DNA of 64,000 nucleotides from Paralithodes platypus (GCA_032716605.1 CM064502.1:39308895-39372894), one strand, 5' to 3'; counted from the first letter of the stretch, positions 44,013 through 54,877 are shown. The notes: generated by a model not told the origin, from the letters alone. Numbers and translations are program-made.

Positions 44013-45149
44013 ACTTGGCCTGGTCGGCTCAATTTATTTCCGCATCTGGTTCTGTTTAGGAAACCTATTTTTACTGCCTTTACAGCTGGTCCTCTCGGTC
44101 GAAAGTCAAACTTTGTACCACTAAACAAATTACTCCCAAAACTACGTTTCACCCTGTGAAGTATTAGTCAGAGTACTATAATTATATATTATAAAACTAC
44201 ATTTACGTGTATTTATGCCCGCTTTTATTTTAACATATTGTAATTACGTGTGATACCATATTGTGGCTGACCTTCAGTAGTTTCTTACCTATTCTTTCGT
44301 CTATTTGCCCGTACATTCCTCATGTCCATTCCAGCTATGTTTGTATTTCACTGAGTATTTCCTGTGACTTAGCTTGTATTACTGTGTTTCCACCATCTGC
44401 GTAAATTATATCTTGGAATCGGAATATTGGAAAAGTGTGCATCTGTTCCATCCTCCATTAATTAAAATACATATCTGTAAGCCAAAAAAACTAAACCAAG
44501 AGTCCATGCAATCTCATTTAGAAAAGAATAGGCTCCCTCTGAGTCAGCTTGATATCTCGATCCATAAATAACTCGGTGAAAATGGCTTTAAACGTAAAGA
44601 TCTGATCTGGCAGAGAAGCCGTGTGTGTCAGAAATCGGCGTCATTTGGGCAACCATTCTCTGGTACACACATTCATACACTATTATGTTAACTTAGAAAT
44701 ACTCCCTACATGTGCTATGAGTAAGATGATTTTGTATGATCAGCGATAGAGTACATGGTGGGTGATAAACTAGACAGTATTTATATCAGAACCGTGAATG
44801 ACCAGTTAAACTCTTCAAGTTCCTGCTCTGAAATGTGCTCATCTATTTATTCACGTGTTATAAATTATATTTAAAACATGTCCATTCAACAACCGGTTTC
44901 CGATACATTATAGTAATTTGTTATCATAACTATACAACCAACCATACCCATTCGTTCGTTTTTTCCATTAAAATCTATACCTCCTCTTTCCCTCATCTGT
45001 ATTATCTCACTTGACTTTTGAATCAATTATACGTTTCAAAGATATGTTTTTTCCCCCTTCTCTTGATATACATTTTGTTCAAGCTAGAATTGAATTGTTT
45101 AAAAAATGGATGAAGGATCTTTCGGAACCAATGGTAATCTCTTGTTTTC
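44013..45149. other. no recognised feature
   Basis: AT-rich sequence without a coherent frame or repeat family that I can identify. Confidence 0.4.
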
Positions 45150-45990
45150 AAATATTTCTTTGACTCTACAAATATGTGAGTCTGATCATGTTTCATAGCT
45201 GAACGAGGTCTATACGTCAAGCGCCTCTAAATGAGTATATTCAATTATCCCCATTTCTTAAGCAGGAGTTTGTTGTGAAATATAATATAAATGATACCGT
45301 ATGTGACATTAATACATTAATTTGTTTGTAAAAGGAAATACATAATTTGCTGTTCCACATGGCCACAACAGCTTTTTATACAAAACAAATCAAGAGATTA
45401 TCAAGACCTGGACCGGCCCGCCTTTAAAATGATGCTGTAAATACAAGATATTCCAAATTCGACTGTTGCTTGATCGTTTTGGTGCTCCAACTTGGGTATT
45501 TTTATGTTTTCCCCTTAGGGGCACAGCACACACACTTAAATAAGTCAGAATGATGTTCACTCGTCCGATTCCTGTTATTTTGGTAATAATAAAACATATA
45601 TACGCTATACCTAATTAAAAATTGGCGCGAAATTTAATTTCTCGCCCATTTTATATTAGGGGTACTGTATATATTTTGTGTTATTACCTAAATATGACAG
45701 CATATTTGTCCATTTCTTGATTTTTGTTTAGTGTGAACAAAACTGTTTTGTCTGTATGGAACAACAAATTGTATAATTATTTACTTTTACAGACAAATTG
45801 TTTTTGTTGATGTGATATATCGTTTATATTATATTTCACAACATACTGCTGCTTAAATAATTGTTGTAAATTCATAAACACATTTAGTGGCACTTGACGT
45901 ATAGACCTCGTTCAGCTCCTCTTCCTATCTAGAGATCTGAAACATGTTCAGACTTACATATTTGTATCCTCCAAGAAACGATAACAACAA
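45150..45990. repeat. inverted-repeat (foldback) element
   Basis: A left arm around 45150-45380 and a right arm around 45715-45990 are diverged inverted copies. Shared tracts include AGCTGAACGAGGTCTATACGTCAAG, here given as GCTGAACGAGGTC plus TATACGTCAAG, and TTGTTGTGAAATATAATATAAA. The centre is about 335 bp with no coding. No terminal signature or target duplication is obvious. Confidence 0.65.
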
Positions 45991-46355
45991 ACATTTACAA
46001 CAGATTGCCTTATACTGTACATTTATAAACGAACGAATGTGCCAATATATATTTAAGGCATTTGTGTTAATAAACATTCCTAAATACAGTACTTAAGACA
46101 GTAGTTTTAAATATAAACAATTGTTTATAACATAATAGGCCAATGGAAAAGTAAATCAATGAGCACAAACTAAATTCCCATTATACGTATTATCCATCCA
46201 TGAATGAAGATTACTGCGTAAAGACAATTATGAAACCCTGAGCAGCAGTTTAAGCAAGAAATAACCAGTATTGGAGGACCACCCATAGTTTGAGAGAAGG
46301 AAATTCAAAATTTACCGAAGAGTTCCATATAAAGGAAACAACATTATTATAATTG

Positions 46356-46667
46356 TTAAGGGGGAATAGTTTATTTGTTCTCTCCCTATGTGTAGTATCA
46401 TTAACTTTGAGATTATAAGACGTGCGTTCCATTAGTTTGGCGATTTTAAGACATGTCACCCCATTTTGTTGTCAATATAAAGACCTTTCTTGCCATTTAG
46501 ATGTTGATTTTATCCTGGCGAGTGATAGCGAGCCTGTAATTCTAGAAGGAACCGGCCTTTGGCCAGGATATTATTCTACCGAAAAATTTACAAATTTATC
46601 TTGAAGTCTAGGGGTGTTTTTTTTAAAGTTTGATGAAGGTCTAGCGAGGTTACAATAAAATCAATTA
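46356..46667 (-). mobile_element. TTAA MITE family E, copy 7
   Basis: Reverse-oriented family interior (ATTAGTTTGGCGATTTTAAG, TATCCTGGCGAGTGATAGCG, ATTCTACCGAAAAATT) between TTAAGGGGG at 46356 and CAATTAA at 46662-46667. Confidence 0.65.
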
Positions 46668-46884
46668 ATATACAGTATATAAAACTAACCCAAAAACTAA
46701 CCACTACTCGATTAAATGAGCATGTCTGAACAATATAACCTGAAGGCATTTTTGACACGCGCAATCATTATGCACAATATTCAGGAGGAAACAAGGCGAT
46801 TAAGATGATGATAGTGCATGGTATGACCTCATTTCTGTCCATCACTCGTAGTCAGTAGAAACAATTGAAAAATGCGTCGGGATG

Positions 46885-47226
46885 GGCGTTTATATATGCT
46901 CATGTGTATAACTTGTTATCATCTTTTAGTTTCCTTCCTAGACCTCCATCAACCTTAAAACAAAAACAAATACAAGACCTTCCTCTAAAATATACAGTAT
47001 GTGTGCATTTTTCGATGGAAAAATGTCCCGGTTCCCCTTAAATTACAGGCTCGCCAGGAAAACAATCAACAACTAAATGACACGAAAAGGCTTAATGTTG
47101 ACAAAGAAGTGGGGCGAAAGGTCTTAAAATCGCCCAACTAATGAGACGAATGTCATAACATCTGAAAACTAATCGGGCTAAACATGAGAAGAAGGGGGAC
47201 CAGAAATACGACCCATAACCCCTTAA
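46885..47226 (+). mobile_element. TTAA MITE family E, copy 8
   Basis: The interior has CCTAGACCTCCATCAACC, GAAAAATGTCCCGGTTCC and GGGCTAAACATGAGAAG. It ends CCATAACCCCTTAA. The left boundary is unclear. Confidence 0.6.
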
Positions 47227-47651
47227 TAATGCAAACAAATACTTGCCAATAGAAAATGCTAATTATGCTAAATATGGTCTTTATTAGTTGTCACGGAAGA
47301 TATAGTCGTTACTGCAGTGACTTCTGTTCTATGTAATAACTCCTCTTACCAATTCTCTACAATCTATTTACACGGCGCAATGTTACATATCTCTCTCTGT
47401 CTTACTATAATTACAATAATCAGTTATCTTTAGAGCATTTCAAAGTATACCCCCTCCCTTACCGATAGTAGGTGGCACCCGCCATTCAACAATTCCCAGT
47501 CCCATTTAATTCAACTCTTTAACTCAAGAGTTAATAATTTTCCCAGGCTTTCATCCACTCAACAAATGAAGTTCGTATTTCTTTCCCTATATCTTTACCT
47601 CATCCTATGAACTAAACAACTTCAAGCTCCGTGTGTCCATACATTTTGACT
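47227..47651. other. no recognised feature (left flank of BEL/Pao element)
   Basis: Unique-looking sequence up to the GTAAC duplication at 47652-47656. Confidence 0.4.
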
Positions 47652-47656
47652 GTAAC

Positions 47657-48590
47657 TATGGTAAACTATCAATGGAAGTTAAATATTACTAAGCTATAAT
47701 GAATCAAATAAAATCAATCTAAATGAATACTCTATATCTAAATTGAATTCAATCTGAAACAAGCTAATTTATATCCAAAGGTCTCACATAATAAATGTAT
47801 ATAATTATAGGGTAAGGTTATAAGGGTTAATATTAGCCAGGAATTAACTCACCAATAGTTCCACGTGGCAATGAGGCAAGGGAGAACGTTTTACCCAATA
47901 TGGTGGTGGACAATGGGGAACGAGACTTCGGTCCCGAGACACGAGTCAAGTTAAAGAAAGAATAAATGATTACATGGGAATGGACATGAATATTATGCTT
48001 ATCTATCAGTCAGTCATGATGTCGATGAGAGCGTCGTGATGGTGTAGCTGTGTGTATTGCTGTATGTGTATTGTGATTAGAGGCACAAAAGCACGATCAA
48101 CTGAGGGCGGAAAATTAGATGTTAACTGGTTGGTGTTCGTGAAGGCTCTGACGTACCTCAAAAGCACACCTTGCTGCCTTGGCAAACCGCCAGGAGCCCA
48201 AATTATCGTACCGCTTTTAGGTTGCTCTATACGATAAATTATATTAATATATACGATAAATTCATATATACTACATAAGACCATGGCAATATTGCTTAAT
48301 AGCATATTAGGCCTTTTATAACTTAACTTATTTACAATCTTATAATATACGATCTACTCGTCCTACATCGTGCTGTAGGAGAGATCGTGACGTCACAGAG
48401 ACATACAAGATCACAAAAGAGTCATAGTCTTAATATGCTTAATAGCATATTAGGCCTTTTATAACTTAACTTATTTACAATCTTATAATATACGATCTAC
48501 TCGTCCTACATCGTGCTGTAGGAGAGATCGTGACGTCACAGAGACATACAAGATCACAAAAGAGTCATAGTCTATCGTATTTATACGATA
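47657..48590 (-). repeat. 3' LTR (934 bp, with 143-bp duplication)
   Basis: Plus-strand ends are TATGGTAAAC and TTTATACGATA. A 143-bp block starting AGCATATTAGGCC occurs twice (from 48301 and from 48444), but only once in the other LTR. The rest matches 54878-55668. Confidence 0.95.
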
Positions 48591-48606
48591 CACTCCCCCC
48601 ACAAAA
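48591..48606 (-). promoter_or_regulatory. polypurine tract
   Basis: On the minus strand TTGTGGGGGGAGTG lies directly before the 3' LTR, the expected plus-strand priming site. Confidence 0.75.
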
Positions 48607-48629
48607 AAGACCTGAACCCCACCTTAAAC

Positions 48630-51600
48630 CTAAAGTTGCCCAGAGGCTATCTTCTGACGCCACAAGTCGACAGCGCCAGCAGCAGCGCGTCTGGGACGCG
48701 TCCCGGTCCGAGAATGATCACCATCAGTATGAGGTGAGTCGTTCCTTCGAGAATCCTCGGACCCAGCAATAACAGGTGGAGCCTCAGATTGCAATGCGGA
48801 ATCTAGCTCCAAAGCGTACAAACGTGCGATAGGACGAACAGTAGTTCCAGTGGCTGTCTTTAAAAGCGCCACCCGCTCTACAGAGTCTGCCCCCTTGTAT
48901 ACCTCCAATACGCGGCCTAATTTCCAGTATAAACGAGGACTATCTTCTTTAATTAAAACAACGTCACCAACTGTAGGGGCAGTTGGTCTACCAGAGGGAG
49001 TAACACTCCTTTCCCTCAATGCTAGCAGATATTCACTAATCCACCGTTTCCTAAAATCCTCGATTATCCTGGATATATACTGGTATCTCTTAGACACCGC
49101 TACCGCAGAGTACAACGAGGGATCCTCTAACTCTACTATGGACTGAAAATCAGATGGAAACGCAGTCAATGGTTTTCCATATAGCAAGTGAGCTGGCGTT
49201 AATGGTAGTGGTTCTTGCAGGTCGGTGTACACATATGTAAGCGGGCGATCATTCACGACTGCCTCTATCTCTGTGAGGACTGTCGTCAACTCACTCTTCT
49301 TTAATAGAGCACGTCCTACAACCGCTCTTAGTCCTGACTTTACTATGCCGACACACCGTTCCCACATTCCACCAAACCAAGGTGCCTTAACTGGAATGAA
49401 CCTCCATTCGCACTTCTTCTCTCCCAAAAAAGTGATGATAGTAGGATCACTACTCATATCCTTTAGATATTTTGATGCTTGGACATAAGTGGGAGCATTG
49501 TCACTAAGAATGAGTTGAGGGAATGAACGACGGGCACAAAACCGTCTGAACGCCAGCATAAATTCTTCGCTAGACATATTATCACATAGTTCTAGGTGTA
49601 CCGCTCGAGACGTCGCACAGGTAAACAATAATATATAAACCTTCTCATGCTCCCTCGTCTTCAATGCCCCTGTGTAATCTAATCCTACCGCTTGGAAAGG
49701 TTCTACGTGCTTTACACGGCATTCAGGTAGAGGTGGAGCTGGGCCAGTTGCATATGGTTTACCCTTTAGTCTCTGGCATATTACACACTTTCTCACTACG
49801 CGTCGAGCTACTTGTCGAACTCTGGGTATCCACCATGTGAGACGTAAATTTGATATAATATGACATACCCCGTAGTGTTTTACTTCCCTATGTGCACGTA
49901 TGATCAATAGATCAGTAACGTGATGTCTTGTTGGCATAAGTATAGGTCGGTTTGTGCCGTCTGGTACACCCGACCACTTCAGGCGACCCTCACACCTGAT
50001 GAGGCCATTGTCTAGGTGCAACCTTAGTTGACGCACTATATTAGGCATTAATGTCTTATTCGAGCCTTTCAAGGATTCTAATTCATTGGAAAAGGTTTCT
50101 ACTTGAACCCATTTGATCAAAGTTACTTCAGCTGCTTTAAATTCACGAGCATCAATGTTGTGACCCCTGTTGCAGAGTTGGCCCGTTACTTTAAGCTTAA
50201 GATTGGATACATATCGCAACACCCAAGCTACAACTCTGACTAGTTTATTATAGTCACCGAATCTTGCCCACTTTATGATAGGACCCGGTGGCTCATTTGG
50301 TTGGGCTGTAACTGCCACAGTTTCCAGTGGCAGAAGTCCCTCACCAACAGCATGCCATATCGTCCATTCACTTTCATGGAGCAGCCACTTTGGACCATGC
50401 CACCACAATTCGGACTTCATTAACTGGCTAGCCGTTATACCCCTAGTTATGAGATCACTAGGGTTTTCCTTTGTATTTACATAATGATAAGCAACGTCTG
50501 GCAAAAGGGCTCTAATCTCATCTACCCTATTCCGCACATAAACTGGCAGAGACTTCTTGCTATGTATCCAGTTGAGTGCGACCTGACTATCGCACCATAC
50601 GTGAACGATTTCAATATTTAATTCGCTCTCGTATGCTGCGCGTACATGTTGCACCAGACGTGCTAATAGCAGCATGGCAGTCAATTCCATTTTAGGGATA
50701 GTTACCTTTTTAACCGGGGCTACTTTGGCCCGGGCTGTAACTAAATGTGCCCCAAATGAAGTAACAACATATATGGCTACCCCGTATGCCGTGGCGCTAG
50801 CATCGCAAAACGTGTGTAACGTAACGTCACCGAACGCCGCCACTTTACGAGGTATAGGTTTAGTACATAGGATGGCATATTCATTCAACAACAATGTCCC
50901 TTGGTCATTCAGGTCCTCGGGCAAACTGTCATCCCATCCTATTTTACGTCTCCAAACTTCCTGCATTAGAATCCTAGCTCTTATGGTAACAGGTAATGCT
51001 AGACCCAAAGGATCAAAAAATTGCGCAACTTTGCTCAACAGACTTCTTTTTGTGTGCGCTCCTGTCTGCTGAGCAAAAGACCTTGTTTGAAAAGTTAGTA
51101 TGTCATGTTTAGGTTGCCAGATCATCCCCAAATTTCTGGACTTTTCCTGGTTAAGAGATGCCGTACCATCCACCTGTATTAAACCCTGAAGATCTTCACT
51201 ATTAGTAACCCACTCGCGGAGAAATAGATGTGCATCCGCAAACAATCTGCGTGCTTGCCAGTATGCATACAACAAATCATCTTGACTATCGCTAGTACCC
51301 TGCAAATTGTCAATGTATAATCCGCGAGATAGTTTACTTGTGTCCTCATGAGTGTCAGCTAGATGTTTTCTGATTGTGGCATTTAACAAAAACTGCGAGC
51401 AAGTGGCCCCAAAGAGTACAACCCGAAAACGGTATATTATGATGGGACTTTCAGAGTCGCTAATGTCGCTGAACCAAAGAAAGCGGGTAACATCTCTATC
51501 TTCCTCCTTTAGCTTGACCATCAAGAATGCTTTCTCGATGTCACTGGTATAGGCGTACTTTCCCAGCCTAAACCGCAATAGATGTTGGGACAGGTCCGAC

Positions 51601-52331
51601 ACCATGGACGGACCTGTCAACAGGCAGTCATTCAGACTGGGTTGTTGACCTTGGTGGGCAGAACAGTCATACACCACCCGTATTGGTGTGGTGACGCTGT
51701 CTTTCTTTACCCCATGATGGGCCAGATAGTGAACCCTACCCTTCTTACACGGTTCCTTGACATCGACTCTCTCAATAAAACCCCTATCCTCATAACTCCG
51801 AAATACATCGTCATACGCCTGGCGCGTGCTCGGTTCGTTAGACAATTTCCGCTGCAATGCGCGCAAGCGACCTAATGCCAAACCATAGTTGGTAGGTAGG
51901 CTTATCTCACTGTTCTTCCAAGGTAAACTAACTTTATATTGCTTGTCTGAGGCACAGTAGCACACAGACTCGTCAAACCTTTGTAGCGCAACTTCCGAGT
52001 CATAATCAGTCTCCATAGGATTAATGCCTATGTGATCCAATCTCCACAGTCGTTCCAGGTCGAACTCGGCAGCCATCTTAGGGTCACTAGGTTGGGAATC
52101 CTCCCTTCCCAACTCCTCTGCCGCGGTTACATTGACTCTATATATCGAGACCGTGTCGACCAGGACCTTTGACTGTGTAGTATGCACCTTTCCGCTCATG
52201 CAGTATCCAAATTTAGTGGGGATTAAAATTACACCACACATCTTTTTAAATCCAGGGTATACTACTTCATAATAATGATCCACACCAAGTAGAACATGCA
52301 CCTCACTCTGATTTCCCATGGGATCTGACAA
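48630..52331 (-). CDS. BEL/Pao pol: protease end, RT, RNase H, integrase
   Basis: A 1233-codon frame with no internal stop. It opens with the protease tail (LLGVDHYYEV). The RT has SDIEKAF (catalytic Asp about 264), RFRVVLFGATCSQFLL and YIDN at about 339-342 in place of YxDD. The RNase H has TFCDAS (Asp about 510), PKMELTAM and VWCDSQVAL (Asp about 581). The integrase zinc-binding region is HREVKHYG...CVICQ (about 814-852), and the core acidic residues lie in GLDYTG (885), LSDNAPT (944) and MWERCVG (991). A DUF5641-like C-terminal domain (VGDVVLIKED, YWKLGRVLEVY) closes it. The frame has no ATG at its head (its first codon is TTG at 52331) and overlaps the gag-protease frame by 70 bases, so it is probably expressed by a -1 shift or was separated by one lost base. 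Confidence 0.93.
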   Translation of the reverse strand: MSDPMGNQSEVHVLLGVDHYYEVVYPGFKKMCGVILIPTKFGYCMSGKVHTTQSKVLVDTVSIYRVNVTAAEELGREDSQPSDPKMAAEFDLERLWRLDHIGINPMETDYDSEVALQRFDESVCYCASDKQYKVSLPWKNSEISLPTNYGLALGRLRALQRKLSNEPSTRQAYDDVFRSYEDRGFIERVDVKEPCKKGRVHYLAHHGVKKDSVTTPIRVVYDCSAHQGQQPSLNDCLLTGPSMVSDLSQHLLRFRLGKYAYTSDIEKAFLMVKLKEEDRDVTRFLWFSDISDSESPIIIYRFRVVLFGATCSQFLLNATIRKHLADTHEDTSKLSRGLYIDNLQGTSDSQDDLLYAYWQARRLFADAHLFLREWVTNSEDLQGLIQVDGTASLNQEKSRNLGMIWQPKHDILTFQTRSFAQQTGAHTKRSLLSKVAQFFDPLGLALPVTIRARILMQEVWRRKIGWDDSLPEDLNDQGTLLLNEYAILCTKPIPRKVAAFGDVTLHTFCDASATAYGVAIYVVTSFGAHLVTARAKVAPVKKVTIPKMELTAMLLLARLVQHVRAAYESELNIEIVHVWCDSQVALNWIHSKKSLPVYVRNRVDEIRALLPDVAYHYVNTKENPSDLITRGITASQLMKSELWWHGPKWLLHESEWTIWHAVGEGLLPLETVAVTAQPNEPPGPIIKWARFGDYNKLVRVVAWVLRYVSNLKLKVTGQLCNRGHNIDAREFKAAEVTLIKWVQVETFSNELESLKGSNKTLMPNIVRQLRLHLDNGLIRCEGRLKWSGVPDGTNRPILMPTRHHVTDLLIIRAHREVKHYGVCHIISNLRLTWWIPRVRQVARRVVRKCVICQRLKGKPYATGPAPPLPECRVKHVEPFQAVGLDYTGALKTREHEKVYILLFTCATSRAVHLELCDNMSSEEFMLAFRRFCARRSFPQLILSDNAPTYVQASKYLKDMSSDPTIITFLGEKKCEWRFIPVKAPWFGGMWERCVGIVKSGLRAVVGRALLKKSELTTVLTEIEAVVNDRPLTYVYTDLQEPLPLTPAHLLYGKPLTAFPSDFQSIVELEDPSLYSAVAVSKRYQYISRIIEDFRKRWISEYLLALRERSVTPSGRPTAPTVGDVVLIKEDSPRLYWKLGRVLEVYKGADSVERVALLKTATGTTVRPIARLYALELDSALQSEAPPVIAGSEDSRRNDSPHTDGDHSRTGTRPRRAAAGAVDLWRQKIASGQL

Positions 52332-53914
52332 GTTAACCCTTTGCTACGTAATGCGTGTTCCACCTTCTTCACACCACAGATACATATTCTGGTAGGGTCT
52401 ACTACGATACAAGTCATAAAGTACCGGTTTTTACGATAGAAATATGAAATCTCCGCTATCTCGTAGTCTTGTTTATCAGTAACCCCTGTGAAGCCCTGTA
52501 ATCGAAGAGTCTCAGCCCCTACGATTCGGTGCTTCAGTCCCACTAGTACGGACCTCTTTATAAAGGAACGTTGAGACCCTTGATCTAGAAGTACCCGACA
52601 AACTTTGTTAATGTCATTACCTTCCATGGGAATCTGTATTGTGGGCAATATAGTGGTGTCTTGCGTGCTACCTAGTGTCACAGTTGTAGTACCCTCTGTA
52701 TTGACGTCTTTGACCTTATCTGCTGTAGGACACAACTTATCAAAGTGATGTCCTTTGCAGTGGCGACAGGGCCTTAAGTATGTAGCAGTACATTGTCCCT
52801 GCTTACCATGTTCTTTACTTAGACAACATACACATAGCTTCAATCTTTTCGCCTGTGCTAGTTTTGTCTCATTTGTTGGGTATTTTACGCAGAAACTCCA
52901 TTTATGTTTGTTGTTACATAGCTTACATAGAATCTGAGCAGGTTTCTTATACACACCCTCTTTCTTTACTTTAGTCCCCACTGTCATGCTTACTGTTCCC
53001 CTCTTCTCCACATTCTCACTCCCTCCCGACACATACATTCTCCCTTTGTTCAACTGTAGATTATTGATCTCCTTACTGAACTGAGTTTTGAATTCCCCCA
53101 GCTCAAATGATCTTACCTTATCAAGTATTGCCATAGGAAGCTTCTGACGCAAGATAATGACTATCATTTCCTGCGTGGTAAGCCCTAGGGTATCTAGCGA
53201 TCGAGTATGGCACTCCATATTTGCCCTGAAATTTGTCAACTCATCAACCTTATACTGTGGTTCTGCGAGCCCCAACAAGGCAACGACATGGGCCATCTTC
53301 AACTGCTCTCTATCCCCGTATGTGGACTCTAATAAGTGTACCGCTTCAAGATAACTACCACCTACTACTGCAAAACCCTCTATTAAATGTAAGGCCTCTC
53401 CTTCCATTTGTCCCTTCAGATAGTGAAACTTGCGGACATTATCCAAAGAGGATTCATGGACCGTAGATCGAAATACGTCCCAGAAAGCTAACCACTCGGT
53501 CAACTTGCCCCCAAATGTAGGAAGATTGAGCTTTGGGAGGTGTACAGTATGTTTTGGGTCAGCCCTTCTATGGGCCTCATTATCGCCTCCCTTCTTACTC
53601 GCGATTGCACGCTGTAATAGGTACTTTGCCCTAAAGACAGGTTCGTCATAGAGGGCGCGATTATCACACTCTGTAACAATCTCTTCCTCCTCTGTCATGG
53701 CAGCCACAATCACCTCACTCAGAGCCGTAATACGACCGTGGGTAACCTGGACGTTTTCTAATCTAGCCTCCAATTCCTCTAGTTCAGCAGTAGTGATGAA
53801 AGTGTTGACGTCCACTATTAGCCTATTCATTACTCCCCGAAGTCCCGCCCTTTGATTTTTAGGGGCTTTGTTCAGCACCCCACTAGACGGTGTCTCTTTA
53901 CCGTTTTTATCCAT
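52262..53914 (-). CDS. BEL/Pao gag-protease
   Basis: About 550 residues from ATG at 53914, the first in-frame ATG. An N-terminal helical part leads to the retrotransposon gag region (LNLPTFGGKLTEWLAFWDVF, KFHYLKGQMEGEAL; about residues 125-300). Three cysteine/histidine knuckles follow (CKLCNNKHKWSFC, CVCCLSKEHGKQGQC, CRHCKGHHFDKLC; about 330-395). The aspartic protease has its catalytic LLDQGSQ at about 442-448. The frame ends 70 bases into the pol frame, and the last roughly 24 residues are out-of-frame translation of the protease C-terminus. Gag forms the particle, and the protease processes the polyprotein. Confidence 0.93.
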   Translation of the reverse strand: MDKNGKETPSSGVLNKAPKNQRAGLRGVMNRLIVDVNTFITTAELEELEARLENVQVTHGRITALSEVIVAAMTEEEEIVTECDNRALYDEPVFRAKYLLQRAIASKKGGDNEAHRRADPKHTVHLPKLNLPTFGGKLTEWLAFWDVFRSTVHESSLDNVRKFHYLKGQMEGEALHLIEGFAVVGGSYLEAVHLLESTYGDREQLKMAHVVALLGLAEPQYKVDELTNFRANMECHTRSLDTLGLTTQEMIVIILRQKLPMAILDKVRSFELGEFKTQFSKEINNLQLNKGRMYVSGGSENVEKRGTVSMTVGTKVKKEGVYKKPAQILCKLCNNKHKWSFCVKYPTNETKLAQAKRLKLCVCCLSKEHGKQGQCTATYLRPCRHCKGHHFDKLCPTADKVKDVNTEGTTTVTLGSTQDTTILPTIQIPMEGNDINKVCRVLLDQGSQRSFIKRSVLVGLKHRIVGAETLRLQGFTGVTDKQDYEIAEISYFYRKNRYFMTCIVVDPTRICICGVKKVEHALRSKGLTCQIPWEIRVRCMFYLVWIIIMK

Positions 53915-54128
53915 TTTGCTTGCGAGCCTATAGGCTATGTATCTAAATATCACGTTACAAAAACAACGGCCAAATAACAGGCTACTTAAGAGACGCCAAC
54001 CGGCGGACTTCTATGTTATGGAGAAAAAATAGTACACTATATAGCAATACCTACTAATGGATCATATTGAACAAGAAAAATGTTAGGTCAGGTCATATGT
54101 CACAGGAAGTCTGAAACAGAAAAGAACA

Positions 54129-54830
54129 TTACTGGGGAAAGACGATGGGTGGGAAGCAGGACTTAGGCAGGCGCAATGACACAACCCCGGCGTCCCTCTC
54201 TAGCCAACGCTTCGTTAGCCCTACAATTTTGTTATATAGGACTTGATTGGTGTCTAAGTCGAGGTGGACACCATCCTGGTCGAGGTCTCGGATGCTGAGT
54301 GTTATGGAAACAAAGCGGTGCTTCGTTTCTATTAACCGACACCTCAGGGCGCGGTTAACAGAATTTTTTATAGCCTGAAATTCCGCAGCTGAGAACCCTC
54401 GGACTTTCGTCCGGCTCTCAATTGCCACGATCTTGCAGCTTCCTCCGGACTCACGCTCCAGATCCAGCGCCACCTCTTTAATTGCGTCAGCTAACTCGCG
54501 GGGCACTGTACCGGGGCGTATATCATTGCCGCCTATAAACAAAAAGATCATATGTGGCCTAAACCGTACCACTTGCCCCCACTGGGGGGAGGCTTTCAGG
54601 GTGTCAACGGTTGCTCCCGGTACCCCGAAGTAGGTCAGCCGGAAAGTTCTTTCCCCCTCTGACGCCCGATACGACTCAGTACCTCCGTCAGCTGCCCTTA
54701 GCCTAGTGGCATAAGAATGTCCCACTATGGCTATTCGCTGAGGTACCGGCGCCTGAGGTACAGGAAGATAGCCAAGCCCTACCCCTCCGGGGTCCTTGCT
54801 CCTGCATCCCTGGGCTAATCCCTTGCTCAT
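54129..54830 (-). CDS. extra ORF: SGNH (GDSL-type) hydrolase in a BEL/Pao element
   Basis: A 233-residue frame starts at ATG 54830, 48 bases after the 5' LTR, so it is the first ORF of the genomic RNA, ahead of gag. All SGNH blocks are present: IAIVGHSYATRL (Ser39, with GHS in place of GDS), YFGVPGATVDTL (Gly69 or Gly72), FLFIGGNDI (Asn102) and DQDGVHLD (Asp186, His189). A hydrophobic core strand precedes the GGND block (MIFLFIG). No signal peptide or membrane segment is apparent. The family hydrolyses esters; the substrate is unknown. SGNH ORFs are known in CR1/L2 LINEs (one is at 16835-17643 here), but I know of none as standard in BEL/Pao. The intact catalytic set in a young element suggests selection. 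The element could have captured it from a LINE or a host gene. Confidence 0.85.
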   Translation of the reverse strand: MSKGLAQGCRSKDPGGVGLGYLPVPQAPVPQRIAIVGHSYATRLRAADGGTESYRASEGERTFRLTYFGVPGATVDTLKASPQWGQVVRFRPHMIFLFIGGNDIRPGTVPRELADAIKEVALDLERESGGSCKIVAIESRTKVRGFSAAEFQAIKNSVNRALRCRLIETKHRFVSITLSIRDLDQDGVHLDLDTNQVLYNKIVGLTKRWLERDAGVVSLRLPKSCFPPIVFPQ

Positions 54831-54858
54831 TGCCTAAGATCCCTTACTGGTAGCTAGT

Positions 54859-54877
54859 TCCCGGGTCTGGGCACCAA
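54859..54877 (-). promoter_or_regulatory. primer-binding site
   Basis: On the minus strand TGGTGCCCAGACCCGGGA follows the 5' LTR by one base. It begins TGG, complementary to the CCA end of a tRNA whose 3' end would read TCCCGGGTCTGGGCACCA. I cannot name the tRNA without a search. Confidence 0.8.

Noticed and set aside
48006..48305. 99-codon ORF present in both BEL/Pao LTRs
   Set aside because: Identity between the two copies only reflects LTR identity; the frame has no domain and lies in non-coding LTR.
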